From: JANPPS01 sp965246835
GTDB taxonomy: Bacteria; Pseudomonadota; Alphaproteobacteria; Acetobacterales; Acetobacteraceae
Direction of reading: 5' to 3'
Assembly (NCBI GenBank): GCA_965246835.1
Contig: CBDFFQ010000001.1
Location: 2,480,001-2,544,000 of the forward strand
DNA length: 64,000 nucleotides
The position numbers and the translations under genes are program-made. Below are positions 17,062 through 26,310 of the stretch, in pieces. The notes under the pieces were generated by a model. The model did no database searches. It was not told the DNA's origin and was given only the letters and a program-made list of their open reading frames with translations. Position 1 is the first letter of the stretch, and every line of letters starts with the position of its first letter.

Positions 17062-17855
17062 TCCCCGGGCTCCCGAACCTCATGCCGCGGATCGAAACGC
17101 CGCCCCGACATCCAGGCCCGCCCGCGCCGATACAGATCGTAGATTCCGCCAACCCCGGCCCCACCGCGCACAAGCGGCCGGAACAGCCGGGGGTCCCGCT
17201 GCATCGACTGCGCCGCCAACGCATCCATCGTGTCCGTCAGCGCCGCCTCCAGCTGCGTGGTCCACGCCGCCACGCTGCGGTCCCGCCCGGCCGCGATCGG
17301 CGCGCCGAACCGGGCCAGCGCCTCCGGCTTGCTCTCGTTCCAGAAGCTGTATTCGATCGCGAGCGGCACCAGCACGGCGTCCGGAACGCGCCGGGCCAGG
17401 TGCGCAATGCCGGGCCGCAACCGAATTGGCCGCTGCCGCGGGTCCGTGAAGTGCCCCTCGCCCGTGATCCACAGGATCGCGCCGGGCTCCGCCAATACTC
17501 GCAGGCTGGTCTCCAGGAATCGCGCCGCCCCGCGCGGGCTGTCCAGGTCGACGCCGAACACGCCCATCTTCCGCAACACGCCATACTTGCCGAGGGAGGC
17601 GGCATCCATGGGCCCATACCCGCCCCGGCCCGGGAACAATTTCTCCTGCATCAGGATATACAACGCCGGGTCCCACCACGATGGGTGGTTCCCAAACACG
17701 ATCACCGGCCGGCCCGCACCCACGCGGGGCATCCCGGCCAGCGACAGCCGTACCGCATGGAAGCGCCGGAAGAAGAACCACCGCAGATACCATCCGAACA
17801 GCCAGCTCACCCAAGCCGACCGCGCCGCGATCGGGTCTGGCCCGCCGGCTGACAT
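17058..17855 (-). CDS. PlsC-type 1-acyltransferase in carotenoid cluster
   Basis: A 265-residue acyltransferase with the catalytic HX4D motif at His57-Asp62 (NHPSWWDP), an FGVDLDSPRGAARF segment and the glycine block ITGEGHFTDP. The family normally acylates lysophospholipids from acyl-ACP or acyl-CoA. Its place between the glycosyltransferase (4-bp overlap) and the desaturase genes (2-bp gap) suggests that it instead adds a fatty acid to the sugar of a glycosylated carotenoid, as CrtO does for staphyloxanthin, although CrtO belongs to a different family. A general role in lipid synthesis cannot be excluded. An N-terminal amphipathic, Trp-rich stretch (WLFGWYLRWFFFRRF) suggests membrane association. 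Confidence 0.8.
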   Translation of the reverse strand: MSAGGPDPIAARSAWVSWLFGWYLRWFFFRRFHAVRLSLAGMPRVGAGRPVIVFGNHPSWWDPALYILMQEKLFPGRGGYGPMDAASLGKYGVLRKMGVFGVDLDSPRGAARFLETSLRVLAEPGAILWITGEGHFTDPRQRPIRLRPGIAHLARRVPDAVLVPLAIEYSFWNESKPEALARFGAPIAAGRDRSVAAWTTQLEAALTDTMDALAAQSMQRDPRLFRPLVRGGAGVGGIYDLYRRGRAWMSGRRFDPRHEVREPGE

Positions 17856-17857
17856 GG

Positions 17858-19408
17858 TCAGGCGCTCACGGCCCTGCTGACCGGGACAGAGCCACCGACA
17901 TCCTGGTCCAGGCTATCCGCCGCGATCCAGCCGCTCATCAGGACCATCGGCATGCCCGGCCCCGGATGCGCCGCACCCCCCGCCAAATACAGCCCGGCCA
18001 AATCGCGGGACCGGTTGCCCGGTTTGAACGCGCCATTCACCTTGCCATGGCTCGCCAGCCCATAGATCGCCCCATCCAGCACGCGATACCGCTCATGGAT
18101 GTCCTGCGGCGTCAGGTGATGCTCGAACACGATCCGCTCTTCGATGTCCGGCATGCCCGCGCACCGCTTGAGCTTGTCGAGGATCACCTGGCGATACGCC
18201 GGGAACATCTTGGACCAGTCATGATGCGGCCGCAGGAACGGCGTGTGCACCAGCACATACAGCGCCTCCCCACCCGGCGGCGCCACGCCAGGCTCCGTGC
18301 CGGACGGTGCGGCGATATAGGCGGTGGGATCCGGCGCCGGCTCTCCCTTGCCATAGATCCAGTCGAATTCTTCCTCGGGGTCCCGCGAGAACACGAAATC
18401 ATGGTGCGCCAGGTGCTCATATCGCTTGTTGAGCCCGAGGTAGAGCACCACACCCGAACAAGCAGGGTCCCGTTTCCACCGCCGCGCGAAGCTCTGCGCC
18501 GGCTTGCCGCCGACCAGCTCCCGATAGGTCCGCACGCTATCCATGTTGCTGACCACGGCCAAAAGCCGCACCGTCTCGCCGCTTTCGGTCACGACCCCCG
18601 CCACGCGCCCGTTCTCCGACACGATGCTGGCAATCCCAATACCCGGCCGAAGATCGACGCCCAGCTCGCTCGCTAGGCGCTCTAACGCGACTGGCACCGC
18701 CCGCGTGCCGCCGATCGGATACCAGACCCCGCACTCCGTCTGCATATGCGCGATCGAGCACAGCACCGCCGGCGAGGCGTAGGGTGAACTCCCGACATAC
18801 TGCACGAAATGGTCCAGCATCTGGCACACCCGGGCATCCGGCACCCGCTTGCGGATCTGCCCGGCGACCGACGTTCCCATCCGCAGGCTCAGAACCTCCC
18901 TCAAAGTTTTGAGGTTCATGCCCTTCATCTCGAGCGTGTCGGTGATCCCCTCCACCGACTTCCAGAAAAAGAACTTTTCGGAAACCGAATGCAGGCCCTT
19001 GGACATCGCGATGAAGTCCTCGAACCCCTGTTCGCTACCCGGCGCATACTTCGCAATGACTTGCTTCATCGCCGGCACATTCTCCTGCAGATCCAGCACG
19101 GACCCATCCTCGAAGAAACAGCGCCATTGCGGGTCCAACCGCCGCAGATCCAGGTAGTCGTGCATCGACCGCCCGGCCTCGCTGAACACGCGCCCCAGCA
19201 CCTCCGGCACCGTCAGGATCGTGGGCCCCATGTCGAACCGGAACCCCTCCGCCTCCAGCGGCGCCGCCTTGCCGCCCAACCAGGGATTCTTGTCGAACAG
19301 GATCACCTTGTGCCCACGCGCCGCCAACACGCACGCCGCGGCCAACCCACCCAGCCCGGCGCCCACGACGCCCACCGGCAAGTCACGCCCAAAAGAAATC
19401 GCGTTCAT
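17858..19408 (-). CDS. CrtI/CrtN-family flavoprotein, probable CrtP/CrtNb-like oxidase
   Basis: A 515-residue FAD enzyme of the phytoene desaturase family. The dinucleotide-binding motif is VGAGLGGLAAACVLAARG at about residue 14, followed by MGPTILTVPE, and the family's C-terminal FAD motif is GLYLAGGAAHPGPGMPMV. In C30 carotenoid pathways two such paralogues occur: CrtN desaturates diapophytoene and CrtP/CrtNb oxidises the terminal methyl groups to aldehydes. Two paralogues in one operon plus an aldehyde dehydrogenase fit that scheme. Assigning this copy as the oxidase is inference; desaturation, or squalene-pathway HpnE activity, is possible. The start at 19408 overlaps the crtN-like stop by 4 bp. 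Confidence 0.75.
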   Translation of the reverse strand: MNAISFGRDLPVGVVGAGLGGLAAACVLAARGHKVILFDKNPWLGGKAAPLEAEGFRFDMGPTILTVPEVLGRVFSEAGRSMHDYLDLRRLDPQWRCFFEDGSVLDLQENVPAMKQVIAKYAPGSEQGFEDFIAMSKGLHSVSEKFFFWKSVEGITDTLEMKGMNLKTLREVLSLRMGTSVAGQIRKRVPDARVCQMLDHFVQYVGSSPYASPAVLCSIAHMQTECGVWYPIGGTRAVPVALERLASELGVDLRPGIGIASIVSENGRVAGVVTESGETVRLLAVVSNMDSVRTYRELVGGKPAQSFARRWKRDPACSGVVLYLGLNKRYEHLAHHDFVFSRDPEEEFDWIYGKGEPAPDPTAYIAAPSGTEPGVAPPGGEALYVLVHTPFLRPHHDWSKMFPAYRQVILDKLKRCAGMPDIEERIVFEHHLTPQDIHERYRVLDGAIYGLASHGKVNGAFKPGNRSRDLAGLYLAGGAAHPGPGMPMVLMSGWIAADSLDQDVGGSVPVSRAVSA

Positions 19409-20967
19409 AGAGCCTCCGCAATGGCGGGAACGTAATGGTCGGACGCCATGGCCGAAGGCTGCTCCCAATCCGGGCTCAACCCCAGATCTTCCGCCATCAG
19501 CCGCGACGTGATGCGCGCACTCTCGAAGATGACGGGCAACCCGCTCCCAGGATGCGTGCCGCCGCCCACCAGATACACGCCGTCCAAATCCTCGAACCGG
19601 TTGCGTGGCCGGAAATGCAGCATCTGCGCCAGATTATGCGCCAGATTGAACGTGGCGCCGCGATAGATGCTGAGATCCTGCTCCCAGCCCTGCGGCGTCA
19701 TGATCTTCTCATAACGGATGCGGCTCTCGATGTCCGGGATGCCGATCTTCTTCAAGCGCTCCAGCGTCAACGCCCGATACCGCGGCGCCTCGACCGCCCA
19801 ATCGACGCCCTCACCCATCCGATGGCCGACGGGCACCAGCACATACAGCGTCGAATGCCCCGGCGGTGCCAAGGCCGGATCGGTCACGCAGGCATTCTGC
19901 ACGTAGAAGCTGGGATTGGCCGGAGCCAGCCCGGCCTCGATCTCCGCGATGTTCCGCCGGTAATCCTCGGCAAGATAGATCGTATGATGCGATAGATCGG
20001 GCAGATCGCCTTCGATGCCCAGATACATCATGAACGTGCTGCAGCTGAACTTCTTGGCCGCGATCTTCTTGTTCGACCACCGCCGCCGCACCCTGTCCGG
20101 CACCAGGGTCGTCATCGTCTGCGCGAAATCCGCGTTGATCACCAGGCTGTCATGCCGCCGGACCTCGCCGCCCACCCGCACGCCCGTCGCGCGCCGCCCC
20201 TCGAACAGCACCTCCTGCACCGGGGCATTCAGCTCGATCCGCACGCCCAGGTCCCGCGCCACCCGCGCCATCGCCGCCATCACGGCGCCGGTCCCGCCCC
20301 GGGGATGATAGACGCCGTACTCGTATTCCATGAACGACAGGATCGTGAACAGGCTCGGACACCGGAACGGCGACATACCCAGGTATTTCGACTGGAAACT
20401 GAACGCCAGCCGGATGCGCTCATCCCGGAAATACGTGCCGAGGTCGCTGTCCACGCTGCGATGCGGCCGCAACCGCGACAGCCCGCGCAGCACCGCCGGC
20501 CGCATCAGATCGGCCATCGAGTTGAACGCGCCCTCCAGCACCGGCCGGAACACCGCCAATTTTTTGCGATTATCCGCCATGAACCGCGGGAACGCCGCCG
20601 CATCCTCGGGCGAGAACCGCGCAATCTCCGCCACCATGCGGGTCATGTCCCCGGTGGCCTGGATGTCGCCTCCGCCCTCGAATACCAAATGGTATTGCGG
20701 ATCGAGCCGGATCAGCTCCACCTCGTCTTCCAGCCGCCGCCCGCACGCCGCGAAGATGTCGGCCAGCACGCGCGGATACAGGAAGAAGGTCGGCCCCATG
20801 TCGAACCGGAACGTCCCGACATCGGTCGGCGCCGTGATGGTGCTGGACCGGCCCCCCACCATTTCGCGCGATTCATAAACGGTAACGTCCGCACCGGCCT
20901 TGGCCAGCAGCATCGCCGCGGCAAGTCCGCCGGGGCCTGCACCCATGATGGCGGCGGTGCGGGTCAT
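19405..20967 (-). CDS. CrtI/CrtN-family desaturase, probable diapophytoene desaturase
   Basis: First gene of the carotenoid operon, 520 residues. It shows the Rossmann motif MGAGPGGLAAAMLLAKAG at residue 8, VGGRSSTI, RFDMGPTFFLYPRV, a central FSFQSKYLGMSPFRCPS and the C-terminal FAD motif VYLVGGGTHPGSGLPVI. All are typical of phytoene/diapophytoene desaturases, which introduce conjugated double bonds using FAD. A CrtB-type phytoene synthase is not nearby, so the substrate may come from an unlinked squalene/diapophytoene route (HpnCDE is known to feed C30 carotenoids in Methylobacterium). The 87-bp gap to the divergent aldehyde dehydrogenase probably holds both promoters. Confidence 0.8.
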   Translation of the reverse strand: MTRTAAIMGAGPGGLAAAMLLAKAGADVTVYESREMVGGRSSTITAPTDVGTFRFDMGPTFFLYPRVLADIFAACGRRLEDEVELIRLDPQYHLVFEGGGDIQATGDMTRMVAEIARFSPEDAAAFPRFMADNRKKLAVFRPVLEGAFNSMADLMRPAVLRGLSRLRPHRSVDSDLGTYFRDERIRLAFSFQSKYLGMSPFRCPSLFTILSFMEYEYGVYHPRGGTGAVMAAMARVARDLGVRIELNAPVQEVLFEGRRATGVRVGGEVRRHDSLVINADFAQTMTTLVPDRVRRRWSNKKIAAKKFSCSTFMMYLGIEGDLPDLSHHTIYLAEDYRRNIAEIEAGLAPANPSFYVQNACVTDPALAPPGHSTLYVLVPVGHRMGEGVDWAVEAPRYRALTLERLKKIGIPDIESRIRYEKIMTPQGWEQDLSIYRGATFNLAHNLAQMLHFRPRNRFEDLDGVYLVGGGTHPGSGLPVIFESARITSRLMAEDLGLSPDWEQPSAMASDHYVPAIAEAL

Positions 20968-21054
20968 GGGCGGTGGTCCATTGTGGAAAACAGCATGCGG
21001 CGAAACCTAACCCCTCTCTCGATGGTCCGATAGATCAGGGCTACAGGTGGGGCC

Positions 21055-22413
21055 ATGAACGATCTTGTCATCCTACCGAACCGCGACGCCGGCCGTGCCT
21101 GGGCCGGGCAGGGGATCGCCGCCCGCCTGGCCGTGATCGCCCGCGTCCGCCGCCTGATGGCGCGGGACGCCGCCGCCCTGGCCGCCACCATCGCCCGCCC
21201 GGCCGCCGACACGCTGGTGGCCGAGGTGCTACCCTTGGCCGAGGCCGCCCGCTTCCTGGTCCGCGAAGCCGCCCGCATCCTGGCGCCCACCCGCCCCAGA
21301 GGCGGCCGACCGCTCTGGCTGTTCGGCGTCCGCGCGGAAATCTGGCGCGAACCCTGCGGGGCAATCCTGATCCTAGCGCCTGCCAACTACCCGCTCTTCC
21401 TTCCCGGCGCCCAGGCCCTGCAGGCGCTCGCCGCCGGCAACGCCGTGGCCATCAAACCCGCGCCCGGTTGCGAAGCCCCCATGCGGGCCCTGGCCGCACT
21501 CCTGCACGAAGCCGGCTTACCCACGGGCGTGCTGACCCTGCTCGACCCCGCCCACGGCGAGCGCGCCGTCCGCGCCGGCTTCGACCACATTGTCCTAACG
21601 GGGTCCGCCGAGACTGGCGCCCGCGTTGTGGCCGCCGCCGGGCTCACCCCCTGCACGATGGAGCTCTCCGGCTCTGACGCCGTCTTCGTCCTGCCCGGCG
21701 CCGACCTCGACCTCGTGGCCGCCTGCCTCGCCTACGGCCTCCGCCTGAATGGGGGCGCCACCTGCATCGCCCCCCGCCGCGTGTTCTGCACGGACCAGGC
21801 CGGGATCGAGGCCCGGCTGCTGCCCCGCCTCGCCTCGATTCCGGATGTGTCGCTTCCCGCCACTCTCAAGATCATCGTGAGCAAGATGATTGCCCAAGCG
21901 GTGCACGACGGCGCCCGCCGCGTCTATGACGGCCTCGGCCGCCCCATGGTGCTCGCCGATGTGAAACCCGACATGTATCTGGTGAACGACGACATCTTCG
22001 CCCCCTGGCTCGCCCTGGTCCCGGTCCGCGACATGAACCACGCGCTGGAGGCCGCCGCCCACTGCCCCTACGCCCTGGGCGCAAGCATCTTCGGCCCCGA
22101 ACCCGCCGCCCGCGCGCTGGCCGCCCGCATCAACGCCGGCTCCGTCTGCATCAACGACCTGATCGTCCCCACCGCCGACCCCCGCCTCCCCTTCGGCGGC
22201 CGCGGCCGCAGCGGCTTCGGCACGACGCGCGGCGCCGAGGGTTTGCTGCGCATGACGGTCCCCAAATCCATCAGCCTCCGCCGCCGCTTCCGCCCCCATC
22301 TGGCCGACCCCACCCCGGCCGATGCGGGCCGGTTCGCGGCCATGACGGCGATCCTGCACGGTCCATGGAAAAGCCGGCTCGCTGCCCTCCGCAACCTGGC
22401 CGATGGCCGATGA
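21055..22413 (+). CDS. Aldehyde dehydrogenase, probable carotenoid aldehyde oxidiser
   Basis: NAD(P)-dependent aldehyde dehydrogenase of 452 residues, slightly shorter than the usual 480-500. The general base is Glu203 (TMELSGSD, a variant of the canonical ELGGKSP) and the nucleophile is Cys237 (GGATC). AILILAPANYPLFLPGAQAL and GSAETGARV match cofactor-binding segments. Divergent transcription from the crtN-like gene suggests that it oxidises diapocarotenoid aldehydes to acids, the role AldH plays before CrtQ glycosylation. A general aldehyde substrate remains possible. It converges with the binding-protein gene with no intergenic base. Confidence 0.85.
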   Translation: MNDLVILPNRDAGRAWAGQGIAARLAVIARVRRLMARDAAALAATIARPAADTLVAEVLPLAEAARFLVREAARILAPTRPRGGRPLWLFGVRAEIWREPCGAILILAPANYPLFLPGAQALQALAAGNAVAIKPAPGCEAPMRALAALLHEAGLPTGVLTLLDPAHGERAVRAGFDHIVLTGSAETGARVVAAAGLTPCTMELSGSDAVFVLPGADLDLVAACLAYGLRLNGGATCIAPRRVFCTDQAGIEARLLPRLASIPDVSLPATLKIIVSKMIAQAVHDGARRVYDGLGRPMVLADVKPDMYLVNDDIFAPWLALVPVRDMNHALEAAAHCPYALGASIFGPEPAARALAARINAGSVCINDLIVPTADPRLPFGGRGRSGFGTTRGAEGLLRMTVPKSISLRRRFRPHLADPTPADAGRFAAMTAILHGPWKSRLAALRNLADGR

Positions 22414-23976
22414 TTACGCCGGCCGCACATTCCAAGGATACGGCGCGATCCCCTGCAAGACCCCCGTAATCTCCTTCCGAAACGCCGTGCGGATAAAGAA
22501 TTGCCCCAGCGGCACCGTCGACACGTTCTCCAGCGCCGCCACCCCGATCGCATCCGCGATCCGCGCCTGCGCCGCCGCATCGGGCGCCGCCAGCCAGTCC
22601 TGCACCATCGCCTCCACCTTGGCGTCCGACGGCCAGCCGAACCACGCCGCCTCACCCTGCGATCGCACCAGCGTGGAAACCGCCGGGTTGTAGTAGGACG
22701 GTGCGCTCCCAAAACTGTGGAATACGCTCCACCCGCCCTTCTCCACACCCTCCCGGTTCGCCCGGCGCTGGATCACGCTGCCCCAATCGCTCTCGCGCAG
22801 CTCCACCTTGAACCCGATCTCCTGCAGCGTCTGCGCCGTCACCTGGCCCAGCGGCCCGATCGCCGGGAAGTCCGTGGGGTTGATCACCGCCGCCACCTGC
22901 CCGGCATACCCGGCCTCATTCAGCATCCGCCGCGCCGCCGCAACGTCCCCCCGCATCCTCTCGGCGCCGTAATCCCGGGCATACGCCGTCCCGCACGGGA
23001 ACAGGCTGCGGCACGGGTTCCACAGCGACCGGTCATCCCCATGCGCCGCACGCATGTAATCCTCCTGCCGCACCCCCATCAACACGGCGCGCCTGAGCCG
23101 CACATCGTTGAACGGCGGCTGCAGGTGGTTGAGCCGCGCAAATGCCAGCCGCCCCGCCGGCTGATCCACCTGCGTCCGGATCCCCGCCCGCTCCAGGCTC
23201 GGCAGCAGGTCCGCCAGCGGCTGCTCCCACCAATCGACCTCGCCGTTGCGCAGCGCGGCGGACGCCGTGGCCGGGTCCGTGATCACGTGCCATTCGATCC
23301 GCGGGTAATGCGCGATCTTGCCACCGGTCGCCCACTCGACCGGTTCGGAGCGCGGCATATACGCATCGTTCCGGGCATAGGCGACCCGGCTGCCGGACAC
23401 ATACTCGTCCGCCAGGAACCGATACGGGCCGGACCCCACCACCTCGGTAAACCCCTTGTTCGGGTCCGTCCGCGCAATCCGCTCCGGCATGATCCAGGGT
23501 GACGACGCATCCGGCTTGCTGATCGCATCCAGCAGCAGCGGGAACGGCCGCGTCAGCCGGATCACCAGCGTCCGGTCATCCGGCGTCTCGTATTTCTCCA
23601 CCAATTTCGCCAACAACTGCCCGAACGGGTCCCGCCGGCTCCACCGCTCGATGCTGGCCGCGCAGTCCACGCTGCGCACCGGCACCCCGTCATGGAACCG
23701 CAAGCCCTCCCGCAGCCGGAACCGCCACGCCAGACCGTCCGCCGAGACCTCATGCCCCTCCGCCATCTGCGGCCGCGGCTTCAGCGCGGCATCCGCGGAA
23801 TAGAGCGCGTCATAGACATAATTGGCGTGATTGCTGGTCACCGTCGCCGTCGTCCAGATCGGGTCCAACGACGTCAGGTTCGCCTGCGGCACGAACCGCA
23901 ACACCGGCACGCGCTGCGCAACGGCCGGCGCAGCCAACGCTGCGGCCGCTGTGGTCAGCATGGTTCGGCGCAGCAT
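22414..23976 (-). CDS. ABC transporter substrate-binding protein, family 5
   Basis: Periplasmic solute receptor of the dipeptide/oligopeptide/nickel class (SBP_bac_5), 520 residues. The start at 23976 follows a good GGGAGGG site and gives a signal peptide MLRRTMLTTAAAALAAPAVA, whose Arg pair could mark a Tat rather than a Sec route. The mature chain shows the fold's landmarks: SLDPIWTTATVTSNHANYVYD, GLRFHDGVPV and FNDVRLRRAVLMGV. No permease or ATPase gene is adjacent, so the partner transporter must be elsewhere. The ligand is unknown. Confidence 0.9.
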   Translation of the reverse strand: MLRRTMLTTAAAALAAPAVAQRVPVLRFVPQANLTSLDPIWTTATVTSNHANYVYDALYSADAALKPRPQMAEGHEVSADGLAWRFRLREGLRFHDGVPVRSVDCAASIERWSRRDPFGQLLAKLVEKYETPDDRTLVIRLTRPFPLLLDAISKPDASSPWIMPERIARTDPNKGFTEVVGSGPYRFLADEYVSGSRVAYARNDAYMPRSEPVEWATGGKIAHYPRIEWHVITDPATASAALRNGEVDWWEQPLADLLPSLERAGIRTQVDQPAGRLAFARLNHLQPPFNDVRLRRAVLMGVRQEDYMRAAHGDDRSLWNPCRSLFPCGTAYARDYGAERMRGDVAAARRMLNEAGYAGQVAAVINPTDFPAIGPLGQVTAQTLQEIGFKVELRESDWGSVIQRRANREGVEKGGWSVFHSFGSAPSYYNPAVSTLVRSQGEAAWFGWPSDAKVEAMVQDWLAAPDAAAQARIADAIGVAALENVSTVPLGQFFIRTAFRKEITGVLQGIAPYPWNVRPA

Positions 23977-24072
23977 GGTGCCCTCCCTGATCGTTGTGCC
24001 CACCTTACGCCATGGACGCGGGCCGACCAGCGATTCCTGGCCAGATATCTCGAAACACGCTAACCTGGTCAG

Positions 24073-24327
24073 ATGGTCACCACCTGGAAATTGCACGAGG
24101 CCAAGGCGCGCTTCAGCGAGGTGGTCCGCCGTGCCCGGGCGGAGGGGCCGCAGCGTGTCACGGTCCGTGGCCGTGAGACCGTCGTGGTGATCGCGGTCGA
24201 CGAGCTGAACCGCCTGGTGCCAAACGACCGAGTGGCCCTGCCTTTCGTCGCCTTCATGAAAGGCCTGTCCGTCGACGGCATCGACCTCACCAGGGAGCGT
24301 GATCCCGGGCGGGACGTCGTTTTTTAA
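24073..24327 (+). CDS. Phd/YefM-family antitoxin
   Basis: An 84-residue antitoxin. The N-terminal Phd/YefM DNA-binding half reads TTWKLHEAKARFSEVVRRA, then QRVTVRGRETVVVIAVDEL, where the family binds its own operator. The C-terminal half (FMKGLSVDGIDLTRERD) would wrap and block the toxin. It directly precedes a VapC-type PIN toxin that appears broken, so this antitoxin may be an orphan with autoregulatory or cross-protective function only. The ATG at 24073 lies 96 bp from the divergent binding-protein start. Confidence 0.88.
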   Translation: MVTTWKLHEAKARFSEVVRRARAEGPQRVTVRGRETVVVIAVDELNRLVPNDRVALPFVAFMKGLSVDGIDLTRERDPGRDVVF

Positions 24328-24799
24328 TCGGCTGGCTGCTCGACACCAATGTGGTCGCGGAACTCATACGCTCTGGCGGTTCGGCCCGCGTCAGACCTGG
24401 GCCGCTTCTCAGGACGAGACCAACCTCTATCTTAGCATCCTCACCATCGCCGAATACGACAAAGGTATCGCCAATCTGCCGGACGGCGACGGGCGGCGCA
24501 CCGCCTACATGACGGCCCGGGATAGCCTGATCGCCCGGTTCGCCAGCCGCCTGCTGCCACTGTCCGATGCAGCCGTTCGCCGCTGGGGCCTCATGAGCGG
24601 GGTCATCCGGCGCGACACGGGGCACCCGCCCCCGTTGATCGACACCTTGCTGGCAGCGACGGCACTGGAGCATAACCTATACCTCGCAACGCGAAACGTG
24701 CGTGACGTCCAGCTGACGGGGGCCGCCATCTTCAATCCGTGGGAAGATGAGGCAGCGGCGCACCCGATCGTGCCGGTTCCAGGCCGCCGCCGGCGCTGA
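24327..24799 (+). pseudogene. VapC-type PIN-domain toxin, start lost and frameshifted
   Basis: The PIN N-terminus (GWLLDTNVVAELIRSGGSAR, with the first catalytic Asp) is encoded just after the antitoxin stop. That frame has no ATG, GTG or TTG start and runs into RPGPLLRTR. The rest of a normal toxin continues in another frame from about 24398: TWAASQDETNLYLSILTIAE, then RDSLIARFASRLLPLSD and GHPPPLIDTLLAATALEHNL with the later acidic residues. A net loss of one base between about 24387 and 24397 explains the switch. The two parts together match full-length VapC. It is either inactivated in this strain or affected by a sequencing error; the missing start argues for true decay. Confidence 0.8.
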
Positions 24800-24873
24800 A
24801 ATCGGCGTTTGGGTATGGACGCCGGACCCAAGGGTCGCTATCGATGATAAAGAACAAAAAGGGACCAAAGACG

Positions 24874-26310
24874 ATGGCTGGCACCAGGGAACAGGCGATC
24901 ACTCGCGCGCTCCACGCCTTTGACGGCGGCGCATTCAAGCAGCGTCTGGCCCGCCTGGTCGCGATCCGCAGCACCAGCCAAGACCCCGGTCACGACGCCG
25001 ACCTACATCTCTATCTCGAGCAGGGCATGCGCCCCTGGCTCGAGCGTCTTGGCTTCACCGTGGAAGTGCTCAAAAACCCCTGTGAGGGCGCCGGGCCGAT
25101 CCTGCTGGCGCAACGGCTGGAGGCCTCGGGCCCGACCATCATCACCTACGGCCATGGCGACACCGTCCGCGGCCTGGAGGACCAATGGCGCGCCGGGCTC
25201 GACCCCTGGACACTGACGGAGGAGGCCGGGCGCTGGTATGGCCGCGGCACCGCCGACAACAAGGGCCAGCACGCGATCAACCTCACGGCACTCGAGGCCG
25301 TGCTGGCGGAGCGGAACGGCCGCCTCGGCTACAGCATCAAGATGGTCATCGAGACCGGCGAGGAAACCGGCTCCCGCGGCCTGAATGCGGTCATCGCCGC
25401 CCGCCGCGACCGCCTCGCCGCCGACGTGCTGCTCGCCAGCGACGGCCCCCGCATGCACTCGACGGTCCCTACCCTCTCGACCGGCACCCGCGGCACCTGG
25501 CATTTCGACCTCCGCCTCGATCTCCGCCCCGGTGGCGTGCACTCCGGCAATTGGGGCGGCATGACCACCGATCCCGCCATCGTGCTGGCCCACGCGATCG
25601 CGAGCCTCGTGGACCGCCACGGCCGCATCCTCGTCCGCGGCATCGTGCCTTCCGAGATCAACCCGACGGTCCGTGCCGCGCTCGACGGTTGCGTCATGCG
25701 GGCCGAAGGGGAGGCGGCCACCATCGACCCCGAATGGGGTGAGCCCGGCCTCACCGCCGCCGAGAAAGTCTATGGCTGGACCAGCCTCATCGTGCTCTCG
25801 ATGCTCTCCGGCCGCCCGGAAAACCCGGTCAACGCCGTCGCCCCCAACGCCATCGCCCACTGCCAGGTCCGCTACACCGTGGACACCGACCCCACCACGT
25901 TCGAGGCCGCGATCCGCACCCACCTGGACCAGGCCGGTTTCCCGGAGGTCACGCTCGTCCCCTACGGCATCCGCATGCCCGCCCGCCGCTCCGACCCTGG
26001 CAACCCCTGGGTGCACTGGGCCGTCGCGAGCATGGAGCGCACGCTCGGCAAGAAGGTTCAAATCATTCCCAACAGCGGCGGCGGCCTGCCGAACGACGCC
26101 TTCATGGACACGCTCGGCGTCCAGCTGCTCTGGGTGCCGCACAGCTATAATGGCTGCAAGCAGCACGGCCCCGACGAGCACTTGCTCATCGCCCCGGCGC
26201 GCGAGGGCATGGCCGCATTCGCCGGGCTATGGTGGGATCTTGGGGAGCCGGGCGTTCCGGATGGAGTGGTGGGCGCGACAGGGATTGAACCTGTGACCCT
26301 TCGCGTGTGA
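24874..26310 (+). CDS. M20-family metallopeptidase/deacylase with tRNA-overlapping tail
   Basis: Zinc-dependent M20 hydrolase of about 478 residues, probably acting on a peptide or N-acylated amino acid. Metal and catalytic residues are visible in TYGHGDTV, GRGTADNKGQ, ETGEETGSRG and ASDGPRM, with a late His in NGCKQHGPDEH. The start at 24874 follows AAGGGA; an in-frame ATG at 24844 would add MIKNKKGPKT. The natural C-terminus seems to end near GLWWDLGE; the last ~17 residues (ending GATGIEPVTLRV) are translated from the antisense of a tRNA gene, so the original stop was probably lost or displaced. Confidence 0.85.
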   Translation: MAGTREQAITRALHAFDGGAFKQRLARLVAIRSTSQDPGHDADLHLYLEQGMRPWLERLGFTVEVLKNPCEGAGPILLAQRLEASGPTIITYGHGDTVRGLEDQWRAGLDPWTLTEEAGRWYGRGTADNKGQHAINLTALEAVLAERNGRLGYSIKMVIETGEETGSRGLNAVIAARRDRLAADVLLASDGPRMHSTVPTLSTGTRGTWHFDLRLDLRPGGVHSGNWGGMTTDPAIVLAHAIASLVDRHGRILVRGIVPSEINPTVRAALDGCVMRAEGEAATIDPEWGEPGLTAAEKVYGWTSLIVLSMLSGRPENPVNAVAPNAIAHCQVRYTVDTDPTTFEAAIRTHLDQAGFPEVTLVPYGIRMPARRSDPGNPWVHWAVASMERTLGKKVQIIPNSGGGLPNDAFMDTLGVQLLWVPHSYNGCKQHGPDEHLLIAPAREGMAAFAGLWWDLGEPGVPDGVVGATGIEPVTLRV

